The notes: generated by a model not told the origin, from the sequence alone. A stretch of 64,000 nucleotides of DNA from Sphingomonas guangdongensis (GCF_900199185.1 NZ_OBMI01000003.1:620001-684000), one strand, 5' to 3'; positions 6,907 to 19,180 are shown, numbered from the stretch's first letter. A program made the numbers and translations.

Positions 6907-8166
6907 ATGAACGGCAGTTTTCGCCGGTCGCGCACCGTTGCGCTGACCGGCGCCTTTGCGGCGCTATCGCCCGTAGGTGCGGCGTGGTCGCAGACCGCAC
7001 CCCCCTTTGCACAGCTTCTAAATCAGACGCGTGATGTGCCGCGCGTCCTGGCGCTAGAAGCAGACGTCGCCCGAGCACGCGGCTTGGCATTACAAGCGCG
7101 CGCCCGACCGAACCCCTCGATCAATGTCTATGCAGAGAATTTCGTGGGCGACCACGATCGCAATGCGCGCAATCAACAACAGACGACTTTCCAGGTCGAT
7201 CAGCCTGTCGAACTGGGCGGCAAGCGATCCGCTCGGATCGCCGCCGGTGAAGCCGGGATCGTTGCGGCAAAGGCGCGCGATCGTGACGGCCGTCTCGTCT
7301 TTGCGACTGAGCTGGCGCGCGCTTATGCTGGTGCCGAAATCGCCGATCGTCGCATCACCATCGCCGAAGAAGAGGTTAAACAGGCGACCGATGTCTTGAG
7401 GGTTGCCCGCGCTTTGGTCGGCGCCGGCAAGGAAGCCCGTCTCCGGCAAGTGCAGGCCGAAACCGAACTGAACACGCTTCAGGCCGACCTCGAAAACGCG
7501 CGCGCTTTCAAGACGGTCGCGCTGGCACGTCTTTCGGCGCTCGCCGGTATGACCACCCCCTTCACCGGTCTTTCGGAGTCACTCCTCGATCGGCTCGATG
7601 CCAAGCCGGCTTTCGGTCCCATTGACGCGATGCAGGCGACGACGGTGCGGGTCGCGGAAGCCGAACAAGACGCCGCTGCGCGGGCGGTGACGGTGCAACA
7701 GCGCCTCGCCATTCCGAACGTCACTGCGCAGCTTGGAGTGCGTCAACTCCGCGTCGCGAGCGGCCCTGCCCTAGTCGCCGGCATATCGGTCCCGCTCCCC
7801 TTCTTCGATCGCAACCAGGGCAACATCGCGGCGGCACGCGCTGAGCTGCAAGGAGCAGAAGCGCGCGCCGCCGCGGCCCGGCTCGAAGCCGAGGCCGGGA
7901 CACGCGCCGGTCTAGCGCTGGTCGAGGCAGCCGACGCTCGTGCCGCTGCCGCGCAGCGGACTTTGACAACCGCCGAAGAAGGCTACCGCCTCGCCCGCAT
8001 CGCTTACGAGGCAGGTAAAAGCCCGCTGATCGAACTGCTCGCCGCACGTCAAAATCTCGGAGTCGCCCGCGGCCTCATCCTCGATGCCGCCGCAGCGCGC
8101 CTCGACGCCCGCGCCAATCTCGCCCGTCTGCAGGGCCTCACCATCACCGGAGAAGCGGTGCAATGA
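6907..8166 (+). CDS. czcC: Outer-membrane channel of RND pump (CzcC family), operon 1
   Basis: 419 residues, a TolC-fold outer-membrane factor. The signal peptide ends near AAWSQ (about residue 29), followed by the paired coiled-coil repeats of the family, rich in Ala, Arg and Glu (two hairpins, around residues 60-200 and 270-400). With CzcB and CzcA it forms a tripartite channel expelling divalent cations from periplasm and cytosol to outside. The stop overlaps czcB (ATGA). It differs clearly from the operon 2 copy at 27507-28784, so this is not a recent duplication. Confidence 0.88.
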   Translation: MNGSFRRSRTVALTGAFAALSPVGAAWSQTAPPFAQLLNQTRDVPRVLALEADVARARGLALQARARPNPSINVYAENFVGDHDRNARNQQQTTFQVDQPVELGGKRSARIAAGEAGIVAAKARDRDGRLVFATELARAYAGAEIADRRITIAEEEVKQATDVLRVARALVGAGKEARLRQVQAETELNTLQADLENARAFKTVALARLSALAGMTTPFTGLSESLLDRLDAKPAFGPIDAMQATTVRVAEAEQDAAARAVTVQQRLAIPNVTAQLGVRQLRVASGPALVAGISVPLPFFDRNQGNIAAARAELQGAEARAAAARLEAEAGTRAGLALVEAADARAAAAQRTLTTAEEGYRLARIAYEAGKSPLIELLAARQNLGVARGLILDAAAARLDARANLARLQGLTITGEAVQ

Positions 8167-9317
8167 CCGATAAAACTCGCCTCTACACCGGCGCCGCCAT
8201 TGGCCTGGTCGCTGCCGCCGCGCTTGGATTCGGCGCTGCGCGCCTCACCCAATCGCCCGCCCCTGCCCCTGCTCCTACGGAGGCCGCAGCGCCAGCCAAG
8301 CCGTCGAACACGGTCGCGATGACGCAGCAGGCACTTTCGGCATCGCAGATCACTGTAGCCCCGGCGGCCTCCGGCGAGCTGGACGCCGCGATCCTTGCCT
8401 CCGCTACGGTCGAGGCGACGCCCGACGCCGAGGCGGTGCTGACCGCGCGCGCACCGGGCACGGTCAGCCGTATCATGGTCCGCATCGGCGATCTTGTGCG
8501 AGCCGGCCAGACGCTCGCTCTGGTCGAGAGCCGCGATGCTTCGCAGATCGCAGCCGATCGCTCGGCCGCGTCCGCGCGCGTCACTCTCGCCGCTCGCCAG
8601 CTCGAACGCGAACGCGGTTTGCTTGCCCAGGGCGTCACCCCCCGCGCTGACTATGAAGCCGCACAAGCCAATCTGGCGGTCGCCCAGGCCGATGCCCGGC
8701 GCGCTAGCGCCGCCGCAGGCGCTGCCCGCGTATCAGGTGACGGCCGATCGGTTGCGGTCGTCAGCCCCGTCTCGGGGCGCGTCACCAATGCTGGTGCCAA
8801 TCTCGGCCAGTTCGTCGCGGCTGAAACCGAGCTGTTCCGCGTCGCCGACCCGCGCCGGCTTCAGATCACGGCTAGCGTTCCCCCCGCCGATGCAGGCCGG
8901 GTCCGAGAAGGTGACAGGGTGGAGTTGACCACCACCGATGGCCGCAAGATCGAGGGCCGCGTACGTTCGTCGACCGGCGTCGTCGATCCGCAATCGCGGA
9001 CCGCGACCGTCGTCATCACGCCGACCTCTGGCGGCAGCACACTCGCCCCGGGCCAGCTTGTGCAGGCTCGTATCCTCGCCAGCGGCGGGGCCGCCAAGAG
9101 TGGCGTGATGGTGCCGCAAGACGCGGTGCAGACGCTTGGCAGCGATACCGTAGTGTTCGTCCGCACCGGCCAAGGCTTCCGCGCACAGCCGGTTCAGGTC
9201 GGCAGCCGATCAGGCGGGATGGTGGCGATCACCGGCGGCCTCGCCGCCGGCACGCAGATCGCCACCACCAACGCTTTTCTCCTCAAAGCGGAGATCGAGA
9301 AGGAGTCGGCGGAATGA
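8163..9317 (+). CDS. czcB: Periplasmic adaptor of RND pump (CzcB family), operon 1
   Basis: 384 residues. The N-terminal anchor (IGLVAAAALGFGAARL) is followed by an Ala/Pro linker, the biotinyl/lipoyl half-motifs (TARAPGTVSRIMVRIGDLVRAGQTL and SPVSGRVTNAGANLGQFV), a helical hairpin between them, and beta-barrel and membrane-proximal domains. This is the membrane-fusion-protein order. It links CzcA to CzcC. It overlaps both neighbours by 4 bases (ATGA), so the three subunits are translationally coupled. Confidence 0.88.
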   Translation: MTDKTRLYTGAAIGLVAAAALGFGAARLTQSPAPAPAPTEAAAPAKPSNTVAMTQQALSASQITVAPAASGELDAAILASATVEATPDAEAVLTARAPGTVSRIMVRIGDLVRAGQTLALVESRDASQIAADRSAASARVTLAARQLERERGLLAQGVTPRADYEAAQANLAVAQADARRASAAAGAARVSGDGRSVAVVSPVSGRVTNAGANLGQFVAAETELFRVADPRRLQITASVPPADAGRVREGDRVELTTTDGRKIEGRVRSSTGVVDPQSRTATVVITPTSGGSTLAPGQLVQARILASGGAAKSGVMVPQDAVQTLGSDTVVFVRTGQGFRAQPVQVGSRSGGMVAITGGLAAGTQIATTNAFLLKAEIEKESAE

Positions 9318-12300
9318 TCGGCCGCATCCTCTCCCTTTCGGTCCGGATGCGATGGCTTGTCGCCGTCCTGACCCTCGTCGTCATTGGCTTTGGTTTATGG
9401 CAGATCACCAAGCTGCCGATTGACGCTGTGCCCGACGTCACCAACCGACAGGTCCAGATCAGCACATTCGCCCCGACGCTTGGGCCGGTCGACATCGAAA
9501 AGCAGGTGACGTTCCCGGTGGAAACGGCGCTGGCCGGAATCCCAGGGCTTGAGATGACCCGCTCCATCTCGCGCAACGGCTTCAGCCAGGTAACGGCGGT
9601 CTTCACCGACCGCACCGACATTTACTTCGCGCGCCAGCAGGTGACGGAACGGCTCGCACAATCGCGCGACAGCCTGCCTTCCAACGCGCAGCCGATCCTA
9701 GCACCGCTCAGCACCGGGCTCGGCGAGATTTTCTTCTATTCGGTCGCCTTCCGTCACCCCGACGGCAAGGGCTTGAAGACGGTCGATGGGAAGCCGGGCT
9801 GGCAGTCGGACGGCAGCTATCTCACGCCCGAGGGCGAACGCCTGACCACCGAGCTGGCGAAGGCGGCATATCTCCGCACGGTGCAGGATTGGATCATCCG
9901 CCCACAGATGCGCGCCGTGCGCGGCGTCGCCGGGGTTGATTCCAACGGCGGCTATGTGAAGCAATATCTGATCGAGCCAAACCTGAACGCGCTCGTTAGC
10001 TATGGGCTGTCGGTGACGGAGTTGGCGGACGCGATGGAGCGGGCCAATCTCTCTGCCGGCTCCAATTACGTCCGCCGTGCCGGCGAGAGCTTCCTTGTCC
10101 GCGCCGATGCTCGCCTCAAATCGATCGATGACATTCAGGAAGCCGTCGTGGCAACCCGGAACGGCGTTCCCATCCGCGTCAAGGACGTGGGCCAGGTCGT
10201 GATCGGCGGTGCGGTCCGCACCGGATCCGGCAGTCGCATGGGATCGGAAGCGGTCATCTCGACCGTGCTGATGCTGGTGGGCGACAACAGCCGCATCGTC
10301 GCGACCGATGCCGCCGAGAAGCTGACGCAGATCAACAAGGCGCTGCCGCCCGACGTGTTCGCCGAGCCGGTCTACAACCGGTCCAAGCTGGTCAACGCGA
10401 CGATCGCGACGGTCGAAAAGAACCTCACAGAAGGCGCGCTGCTCGTCATCGTCGTGCTGTTCCTGCTGCTCGGCAACATCCGCGCCGCGCTCATCACCGC
10501 TGCGGTCATCCCGATCACTATGCTGATGACGGCCGCCGGCATGAACGGGCTGGGCGTATCGGGCAACCTGATGAGCCTTGGAGCGCTCGACTTCGGGCTG
10601 ATCGTCGACGGCGCCGTCATCATCGTCGAGAATGCGCTTCGCCGCCTCGCCGAGCGCCAGGAGCATGAAGGCCGGCTTCTCACCCGCGACGAGCGGATGG
10701 AGGAAACGACACTCGCGGCCAAGGAGATGGTGCGGCCGACCGTTTATGGTCAGCTCATCATCTTCCTCGTCTTCGTGCCGCTGCTCACCTTCCAGGGCGT
10801 TGAGGGCAAGACGTTCGCGCCGATGGCGATCACGTTGATGGTGGCGCTCGCCTCCGCTTTCGTCCTGTCGCTGACCTTCGTTCCCGCGATGATCGCGATC
10901 GTCGTCAAGGGCCGGGTCAGCGAGACGGAAGTGAAGCCGATCCGCTGGTTCAAGGAACGCTACGCCCCCGTGCTGGGCAGGGGCGTAGCTCGGCCGATGC
11001 CCTTCATTCTGGGCGGTGTCGGCGTGTTCGTCGCGGCAGTGCTGAGCTTTGGCTTGCTCGGCGAGGAGTTCATGCCGCAGCTCGACGAGAAGGACATAAC
11101 CGTCACCAACTTCCGCGTGCCATCGGCGTCGATCGATCAGTCGACACAGATGCAGCTTCAGATCGAGAATGCATTGAAGACGCTGCCGGAGGTGGCGCTG
11201 GTCTTCTCTAAGAACGGCAACGCCGATCTCGGCACCGATCCGATGCCGCCCAATGCGTCGGATACCTATGTGATTCCAAAGCCAGAGGACGAGTGGCCGG
11301 CGGAGGTTAAGAGCAAGGAGGACATCCTTCGCCGCATCGAGGAGCGGATGAAACCGCTGATCGGCAACCGAACAGAGATTCAGCAACCGATCCAGATGCG
11401 CTTCAACGAGCTGATCGCCGGCGTTCGCGCCGACGTCGCGATCAAACTCTACGGCGATGACCTCGACGCGATGAGCGAACAGGCGCGGCGCATCGCTTCC
11501 GTCATGCGCACCATCCCGGGCGCTGGTGACGTGAGTGCCGAACAGACGTCCGGCGCGCCGACCTTCGACGTGCAGATCGATCGGCAAGCGGCGGGCCGTT
11601 ATGGCCTGTCGGTTGAGGAGGTGGCGAACACGGTCTCGGCTGCGCTTGGCGGGCGCGAGGCCGGGTTGTTGTTCGAGGGAGACCGGCGGTTCGACGTCGT
11701 GGTCCGCCTCCCCGATGCGCAACGGGATGACCTTGAGACACTGGGGTCGATCCCGGTGATGCTGCCCACTGCCGAGGGTCAGGTGGCGCGCTCGATCCCG
11801 CTCAGCCAGGTCGCCCGGTTCAACTACACGCAGGGGTTGAACCAGGTTAGTCGCGAGAATGGCAAGCGGATGGTGGTCGTGCAGATCAACGTCCGCGGGC
11901 GCGATCTTGGCGGGTTCGTCGACGAAGCACAGGCGAGGATCGGCCAGATGCAGCTTCCCGCCGGCATGTATACTGAGTGGGGCGGCACCTTCGAGAGCCT
12001 GCAATCGGCTCGGTTGCGCCTGCTGATCGTCGTGCCGATCTGCTTTATCGCGATCTATGCCCTGCTCTACATGGCGCTCGGCAGCTTCGTGTCGGCGGCG
12101 ATCGTGTTCTCGGCGGTGCCGATGGCGCTCGCAGGGGGCGTGTTTGCGCTGCTGCTGCGCGGTATCCCCTTCTCGATCACCGCAGCGGTCGGGTTCATAG
12201 CCCTATCGGGCGTTGCCGTCCTCAACGGCCTCGTGATGATGAGTGCGATCGGAAAGTATCGCGAAGACGGTGCGGCCGACGACGATGCGATCGTGGGCGG

Positions 12301-12550
12301 CGCAATGGAGCGCGTCCGTCCGGTGCTGATGACCGCGCTGGTCGCGTCTCTTGGCTTCGTGCCGATGGCGCTTGCGACCGGCACAGGAGCAGAAGTGCAA
12401 CGCCCACTCGCAACGGTCGTCATCGGGGGGCTTATAACATCGACAATCCTGACCCTTCTTGTCCTGCCAGCCATCACAGCGTTGTCCATGCGATTGAGAG
12501 GCTCAAAGGCACAAGGTTCGACTGTCGGCACCACAAAGGCCCAGATTTGA
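9314..12550 (+). CDS. czcA: RND heavy-metal efflux pump CzcA family, operon 1
   Basis: 1078 residues, full length for an HME-RND proton antiporter with 12 membrane segments and two large periplasmic loops. The fourth membrane segment carries DFGLIVDGAVIIVEN (about residue 426 on), the signature of the Zn/Co/Cd subgroup rather than the Cu/Ag subgroup. The N-terminal IDAVPDVTNRQVQI and the pore-domain GEEFMPQLDEKDI also fit CzcA. It overlaps czcB by 4 bases. The last 15 residues after the twelfth segment are unrelated to operon 2 CzcA. The exact metal cannot be told from sequence. Confidence 0.92.
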   Translation: MIGRILSLSVRMRWLVAVLTLVVIGFGLWQITKLPIDAVPDVTNRQVQISTFAPTLGPVDIEKQVTFPVETALAGIPGLEMTRSISRNGFSQVTAVFTDRTDIYFARQQVTERLAQSRDSLPSNAQPILAPLSTGLGEIFFYSVAFRHPDGKGLKTVDGKPGWQSDGSYLTPEGERLTTELAKAAYLRTVQDWIIRPQMRAVRGVAGVDSNGGYVKQYLIEPNLNALVSYGLSVTELADAMERANLSAGSNYVRRAGESFLVRADARLKSIDDIQEAVVATRNGVPIRVKDVGQVVIGGAVRTGSGSRMGSEAVISTVLMLVGDNSRIVATDAAEKLTQINKALPPDVFAEPVYNRSKLVNATIATVEKNLTEGALLVIVVLFLLLGNIRAALITAAVIPITMLMTAAGMNGLGVSGNLMSLGALDFGLIVDGAVIIVENALRRLAERQEHEGRLLTRDERMEETTLAAKEMVRPTVYGQLIIFLVFVPLLTFQGVEGKTFAPMAITLMVALASAFVLSLTFVPAMIAIVVKGRVSETEVKPIRWFKERYAPVLGRGVARPMPFILGGVGVFVAAVLSFGLLGEEFMPQLDEKDITVTNFRVPSASIDQSTQMQLQIENALKTLPEVALVFSKNGNADLGTDPMPPNASDTYVIPKPEDEWPAEVKSKEDILRRIEERMKPLIGNRTEIQQPIQMRFNELIAGVRADVAIKLYGDDLDAMSEQARRIASVMRTIPGAGDVSAEQTSGAPTFDVQIDRQAAGRYGLSVEEVANTVSAALGGREAGLLFEGDRRFDVVVRLPDAQRDDLETLGSIPVMLPTAEGQVARSIPLSQVARFNYTQGLNQVSRENGKRMVVVQINVRGRDLGGFVDEAQARIGQMQLPAGMYTEWGGTFESLQSARLRLLIVVPICFIAIYALLYMALGSFVSAAIVFSAVPMALAGGVFALLLRGIPFSITAAVGFIALSGVAVLNGLVMMSAIGKYREDGAADDDAIVGGAMERVRPVLMTALVASLGFVPMALATGTGAEVQRPLATVVIGGLITSTILTLLVLPAITALSMRLRGSKAQGSTVGTTKAQI

Positions 12551-12671
12551 GTCTACATGCGCACGTTCTGGTATCGTTGACCGGCATCAAGTTCAGTGTC
12601 GGTTCAAGTAGAAGCCCTAATATCAAATACGCCGTCGTTCGATCCTATCGTCCGATGGTAGGAGAGTAGAC

Positions 12672-12947
12672 ATGCGTAAGACATTTTGGATTGCAGCGGG
12701 GCTGCTGGCTTCGTTGGTCCCTGGTACTGCGATGGCGCAGCACCATGGTGGCCGTCATTCCACAGGTCATGGTAGCTACGGCGGACATGGACGTGTGGTC
12801 GTGTCAAATCACGGCTATGGCTATGCGCAGCCCTATTATGGTGGCGGCTATTATGCCGACTCTCCGCGATACCAGTCTCGCCACTACGTGCGCGATCGGC
12901 ACTATGATCGTCATTCCCGTCCGAGGCATTACCGCCGCCATCATTGA
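12672..12947 (+). CDS. Secreted Gly/Tyr/His-rich protein
   Basis: 91 residues. A clean signal peptide ends in GTAMAQ (about residue 24), and the mature part is composed mainly of His, Gly, Tyr and Arg. The ribosome-binding site GGTAGGAGAG precedes the ATG. No fold is recognisable. The composition suits metal binding or a structural role in the periplasm. It lies between czcA and a convergent terminator. Confidence 0.75.
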   Translation: MRKTFWIAAGLLASLVPGTAMAQHHGGRHSTGHGSYGGHGRVVVSNHGYGYAQPYYGGGYYADSPRYQSRHYVRDRHYDRHSRPRHYRRHH

Positions 12948-12956
12948 CGGCGGTAA
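12929..12956. terminator. Bidirectional hairpin terminator
   Basis: TTACCGCCG at 12929-12937 pairs with CGGCGGTAA at 12948-12956 with a 10-base loop that contains the stop codon of the plus-strand gene. It separates converging genes and ends in TTA/TAA arms, so short T runs exist in both directions. Confidence 0.65.
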
Positions 12957-12968
12957 GGCTTCGGGCCG

Positions 12969-13364
12969 CTACTTGCGGGTTTCGCGCCGGGCAAGCCACG
13001 CCCGCATCTCGGCGATCTCGCGCCGCTGCGTCGCCACTACTTCGGCTGCAAGCCGGCGAACAGCGGGATCGCGCCCGTACCTCAATTCTATCTCGGCCAT
13101 CGCGATCGCGCCTTCATGATGGGGGATCATCGCGCGCATGAAGTCGGCGTCGGCATCACCAGTGAAGGCCACGTCCATAGCGCCATGCATCTTGGCGTTC
13201 GCGGCCCGGTAGGCTCTGGTTGCGGGCGTGTCGGCCCGCTTTCCCGCATCAGCTCCCCGGGTCACGCTCGTACCGTGTTGAGCGTGCTGTGCGCTCGCAG
13301 CAGGTGGCGTCAGTCCAGCGGCCGTTGCGACCATCAGCGCGAGCGTGCCGTTAATTCCGATCAT
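12969..13364 (-). CDS. DUF305 domain protein (periplasmic, copper-associated family)
   Basis: 131 residues from the ATG at 13364, which has a strong GGAGAAGGAA ribosome-binding site; a longer upstream frame was not used. A signal peptide ends at ASAQHAQHG. The mature part has the DUF305 ferritin-like helices with [16 protein letters not shown] residues ([16 protein letters not shown]) and the closing [15 protein letters not shown]305 proteins occur in copper and other metal resistance loci and are thought to bind metal through the His and Met residues. A second copy is at 50707-51099. Its start overlaps the lipoprotein gene upstream. Confidence 0.85.
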   Translation of the reverse strand: MIGINGTLALMVATAAGLTPPAASAQHAQHGTSVTRGADAGKRADTPATRAYRAANAKMHGAMDVAFTGDADADFMRAMIPHHEGAIAMAEIELRYGRDPAVRRLAAEVVATQRREIAEMRAWLARRETRK

Positions 13365-13641
13365 CACGTTCCTTCTCCAGTGTAGCATCATGTCCGCGCT
13401 GGCGTCCGGCTCTGGCCGGAGGTTGCCGGCGCGCAGCCGCATCGAGCTCGGCCACGGCCTGGGCCGCGGCCTCGCAGTCGCTGCCGGTTTCCTGGCCCCG
13501 CTCGCAGCGGGTGACAACCAGCCTCGCCTCTTCCGCGTGGAAACGGAAATAGCCAGCATCCCGTGGTTTAATCAGTCCGCATCCAGTCAGAGCGATGGTC
13601 GCGACAGCGGCAATGAGCGCGCGTTCCTTGAGGTTTGTCAT
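13351..13641 (-). CDS. Small lipoprotein, EexN-like
   Basis: 96 residues from the ATG at 13641 ([12 protein letters not shown]); an ATG at 13665 is possible. A lipobox (IALTGC) ends a typical 20-residue signal. The mature part has two cysteines ([19 protein letters not shown]) in an arrangement like EexN entry-exclusion lipoproteins of conjugative plasmids. That resemblance is short and the call is tentative. It overlaps the DUF305 gene by 14 bases and is probably co-expressed with it. Confidence 0.6.
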   Translation of the reverse strand: MTNLKERALIAAVATIALTGCGLIKPRDAGYFRFHAEEARLVVTRCERGQETGSDCEAAAQAVAELDAAARRQPPARAGRQRGHDATLEKERDDRN

Positions 13642-13670
13642 TCTGTTCACCCGCTCGTTGTTCATGGAAA

Positions 13671-14021
13671 TCACAAAGCGATGCCAAAGCGCCGGAGTGC
13701 GAGAACCATCGCGATATAGAGCAGGACGGTCAGGCAGCATCCGGCGGCCAAGGCTGGCCAAAAGCCAATTCCGTGACGCAAAAGGACTGGTATCAGTAGG
13801 AATAGCGGCAGCGAGGGGAGTACGAACCAGAAGGTCGCCTGCGCATGGGCCGCCATGTTCATCGCATCAGGCCGGTCGTGCCACAGCCATATCATGCCAA
13901 GGACCGAGACGACCGGTAGCGACGCAATCAGCGCTCCGAACCCGGGATAGCGCTTCGCCACTTCCGACGCTGCCGCGATTAGTATGCCCGAGACGATGGC
14001 CTTGACTGCAAGATAGTACAT
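13671..14021 (-). CDS. DUF3147 membrane protein
   Basis: 116 residues with four hydrophobic segments and the DUF3147 start (YLAVKAIVSGILIAAASEVAKRYPGFGALIASLPVVS). The family comprises small inner-membrane proteins of unknown function that often accompany metal-resistance genes. It lies 12 bases downstream of the next gene of the minus-strand run. Confidence 0.8.
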   Translation of the reverse strand: MYYLAVKAIVSGILIAAASEVAKRYPGFGALIASLPVVSVLGMIWLWHDRPDAMNMAAHAQATFWFVLPSLPLFLLIPVLLRHGIGFWPALAAGCCLTVLLYIAMVLALRRFGIAL

Positions 14022-14033
14022 AGGATGCTTCGC

Positions 14034-14267
14034 TTACCTTGTGGCGGTGGATCTTGATGATGCGGCCCAGCGCCACTTCCCCCCGTTGCGACGCCATGCG
14101 CGAAACCCGATGCGGTAAAGCCTCCCGATCCACTTGATGAGAATGAACGTGGTTCCTCGCGGGACCAGGCCAAGGGCACTGGCGTAGCGCGTGACGAAGA
14201 CCAGCATCGAAGCTGCCGTAAGCCAAAGTCCGGCGGGAAAAACGGGAGACGAGCCATTGACATTCAT
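14034..14267 (-). CDS. Small hypothetical membrane protein
   Basis: 77 residues, starting at the ATG that overlaps the DedA stop (TGATG). One or two hydrophobic stretches (FPAGLWLTAASMLVFVTRYASAL) are followed by a strongly basic, Trp/Arg-rich tail. No family recognised. The coupling to dedA supports that it is a real gene. A competing frame at 13979-14263 on the same strand is a shadow. Confidence 0.55.
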   Translation of the reverse strand: MNVNGSSPVFPAGLWLTAASMLVFVTRYASALGLVPRGTTFILIKWIGRLYRIGFRAWRRNGGKWRWAASSRSTATR

Positions 14268-14875
14268 CAATGGCGATCCCCGGATCGCCCGAAGGTCGCG
14301 ACCCGCCAGAGATACCAAATGACGGCCAGCAAGAGCACGGCGTTGCTGACCGGTTCGATGACGCTCGCCACCTGATTATAGCGTTCGCCCAGCTCGTAGC
14401 CGGCTAGCACGAGGATCACGGTCCATATTGCCGAGCCGGCAAGCGTGGAAAGCAGGAACGGACCGAGGGGCATTCCGCTGACCCCTGCTGGCACCGAAAT
14501 CAACGTCCGGACTCCCGGGACCATTCGTCCGAACAGAACCGCCCAACGGCCATAGCGGTCGAACCAGCGATCGACATGATCGATCTCGTCCGCCGTCAAC
14601 GTCAGCCATCGACCGTGGCGAGAAGCAAAGCGCTTCAACCGATCGATGCCGATCCAGCGCCCGACATAGTACCATAGGATCGCTCCTGCGGCCGATCCGA
14701 GGGTGCCAGCGATAACGACCACCCACAGCGAGCCGCGCCCCTGCGCGGCCGTGTAGCCCGCAAGGGGCAGGATCACTTCCGATGGAATCGGCGGAAAGAC
14801 GTTCTCGGCCAGCATCAGCAGGAAGACGCCAAAGCCGCCGAGTGCCGATAGGATCGATGTTATGATGTCGAACAC
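14267..14875 (-). CDS. DedA family membrane protein
   Basis: 202 residues from a GTG. The DedA/SNARE-associated signatures are present: ENVFPPIPSEVILPLAG near residue 25, the GSAAGAILWYYVGR segment, and FGRMVPGVRTLISVPAGVSGM with the conserved Arg-x3-Arg/Pro-Gly core. DedA proteins are inner-membrane transporters, several acting in lipid-carrier recycling and proton-dependent homeostasis; some are linked to metal and drug tolerance. Situated inside a minus-strand envelope operon. Confidence 0.88.
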   Translation of the reverse strand: MFDIITSILSALGGFGVFLLMLAENVFPPIPSEVILPLAGYTAAQGRGSLWVVVIAGTLGSAAGAILWYYVGRWIGIDRLKRFASRHGRWLTLTADEIDHVDRWFDRYGRWAVLFGRMVPGVRTLISVPAGVSGMPLGPFLLSTLAGSAIWTVILVLAGYELGERYNQVASVIEPVSNAVLLLAVIWYLWRVATFGRSGDRH

Positions 14876-14887
14876 AAGACAGCCTCG

Positions 14888-15367
14888 TCAGATGATCCAA
14901 TAGAAGATGGCGCAGAACACGAGGATGAGGGCGAGGACCGATCCTACGATCGCGTTTTCCAGTCGCGGGCACTCGACGTTCCTGATCCGCGCGGCGACCT
15001 GCCAAGCGGGGCGGATCGGACACCGCCACGACCCAGCGACAATTCGATCCAATTCCGCGTCCGACAGCCCGAAGAATGCTTTGGCTTCACGGCGCGATCG
15101 ACCCGCCAGCCCCATCACACGCAGCACCACATCGTCCCATGCGACATCGATCGCGCTCGGCCGATCGATCATCGGGCCGCGCGCGTCACCGCCTGCCCAA
15201 GAGGGAGGCAGCAGGCCGATGATCTGGTGAGGATTGCGCTCCAACAGCGTCGCCCAGCGCAGCAAGCGGTGTTGGCGGTCCCGCGCCGGGATAGTCCGCG
15301 CCGGCGCCCAACGTCGGGTGAGGGCTTGCACTGGATGTGTCCATCGGCTCGCCTGAGAGGTCGTCAT
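14888..15367 (-). CDS. Hypothetical protein with C-terminal membrane anchor
   Basis: 159 residues from the ATG at 15367, which overlaps the stop of the mgtC-like gene (TGATG). The N-terminal 60 residues are Arg-rich (PVQALTRRWAPARTIPARDRQHRLLRW). The middle is soluble, and the last 20 residues (AIVGSVLALILVFCAIFYWII) form a tail anchor. No family recognised. The translational coupling supports a real gene. Confidence 0.6.
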   Translation of the reverse strand: MTTSQASRWTHPVQALTRRWAPARTIPARDRQHRLLRWATLLERNPHQIIGLLPPSWAGGDARGPMIDRPSAIDVAWDDVVLRVMGLAGRSRREAKAFFGLSDAELDRIVAGSWRCPIRPAWQVAARIRNVECPRLENAIVGSVLALILVFCAIFYWII

Positions 15368-15819
15368 GGACTTGCCGGAGTACAGGCGTCGCCATTGGTA
15401 GCGCGCTTGAGCGGACGAGAACAGCGCAGGGTCAGGAAGGTGGTGCAGCTCAGGATGAAGGCGATATCGTATAGGCCGTAGCCGACGGCCGCCCCGAGCG
15501 CGCCAGTCGCCCACAGGCTGGCCGCTGTTGCCGTACCCGAGGCTTTGCTACCCTTCTTCAGGATCGCGCCGCCCCCAATGAAACCGACGCCTGTAATCAG
15601 ACCTTCGAGCAACCTGGCCTGCGCCGGGGACGTGCGGCCGAGGATCGCGATGCCTACCAGCACGAAGCCGCAACTGGCGATGGCAACCAACGGGAATGTG
15701 CGGATGCCTGCGCTACGGGCGTCCTTCTCGCGATCCCAGCCAACCGGAAGGGCAAGCGCGTAGGCGACGGCGAGACTGATGATATGGGTGGTTATCTCCC
15801 ACCATGAGCTTTGAAACAT
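15364..15819 (-). CDS. MgtC/SapB family membrane protein
   Basis: 151 residues. The MgtC family core is visible: LALPVGWDREKDARSAGIRTFPLVAIASCGFVLVG, then GLITGVGFIGGGAILKKG and AASLWATGALGAAVGYG. About four to five membrane segments. The C-terminal soluble domain of true MgtC is missing, so it belongs to the short MgtC/SapB type. Family members influence magnesium homeostasis and acid tolerance. It starts the run that ends with DUF305. Confidence 0.85.
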   Translation of the reverse strand: MFQSSWWEITTHIISLAVAYALALPVGWDREKDARSAGIRTFPLVAIASCGFVLVGIAILGRTSPAQARLLEGLITGVGFIGGGAILKKGSKASGTATAASLWATGALGAAVGYGLYDIAFILSCTTFLTLRCSRPLKRATNGDACTPASP

Positions 15820-15932
15820 GCCGGCCTGCCTGTTCTACGCGATCGCTCCAAATCGGAGGTTAAAAACGAATGTTGGGCCGAGCGCCTTGAAGGCGCTCGT
15901 GATTAAGGCGAGGATCGTGAACATCTGCGAAC

Positions 15933-16678
15933 CTACCGGTGCAGACATGCGATGATGGCGGCCACGACGGCGGCGGTTTCCGCAACGTCGCGCACCCTGA
16001 CCGTGTCGAGGCCGATCTCGACGGCGGGATAGTCATTTCCACCGGGGAAGATCGCATCGCCGATGAACAACATGCCGTCGAGCGGCACGCCGCTTTCGGC
16101 GCTCAGGCGCTTCAGGCCGTAGCCTTTGTCGACCCCTGCCCTCGTCACGTCGATCGATGTCGTACCGCCAAGATTGATCGAGAGGCCCGGCAGCACTGCG
16201 CGCAAGGTCGCCTGCAATGCAGTGCGTTTTTTCCGATCCCGGTCCCATCCCTCCTTTTCCTTCAGCGGCGCCGCCTGCCCCAGCCCCGAAAAGGTAATCT
16301 GGCTGCCGCGATCCTCGATCCGCTCGCCCCATATGCGTTCATCGGCGAGGCCGGCATCGGCCAGCGCCCGGTCGAAGGCCGCGCGGATCTTCGCCTTCTC
16401 CGCATCGTCGAACAGCTCGGCATAGACCACGCACCAAGCCCCATCGATGAAGCGATAGAGCTTGGTGCCGGTGGTCGGCATCAACCAGAGGCGGTCGAGC
16501 GCTGCGTCCGCAGGCAAGCGCGACGCGACCTGCTTTTCGAATTGTGGCCAGTCCCCGCCCGAGATCACCGCCACATCGGTAACGGCGAGCAACCGGGCGA
16601 TGATCGCGGCCATATCCTCCGATAACGGGCGTTTGCTCTCCGCGAGCGTGCCGTCGAGGTCGAAAGCGACCAGCCACT

Positions 16679-16682
<4 letters not shown>
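15933..16682 (-). CDS. HAD-IIB hydrolase, phosphomannomutase/sugar-phosphatase-like
   Basis: 249 residues with HAD motif I FDLDGTLAESK (about residues 8-18), motif II in DVAVISGGD, and motif IV FIGDAIFPGGNDYPA near residue 210. The last two resemble the eukaryote-type phosphomannomutase and related HAD-IIB sugar phosphatases (GDxxxPGGND). Substrate is unknown. Its start overlaps the stop of the P-type ATPase gene (ATGA), an odd partner for a metal pump. It is not known to take part in metal transport; the coupling is what can be seen. Confidence 0.8.

Positions 16683-19176
<2,494 letters not shown>

Positions 19177-19180
<4 letters not shown>

Noticed and set aside
9698..12004. Open frame of 768 codons opposite czcA of operon 1, and a similar 627-codon one opposite cusA (55927-57810).
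   Set aside because: Both are antisense shadows of RND pump genes with no recognisable domain and no ribosome-binding site.
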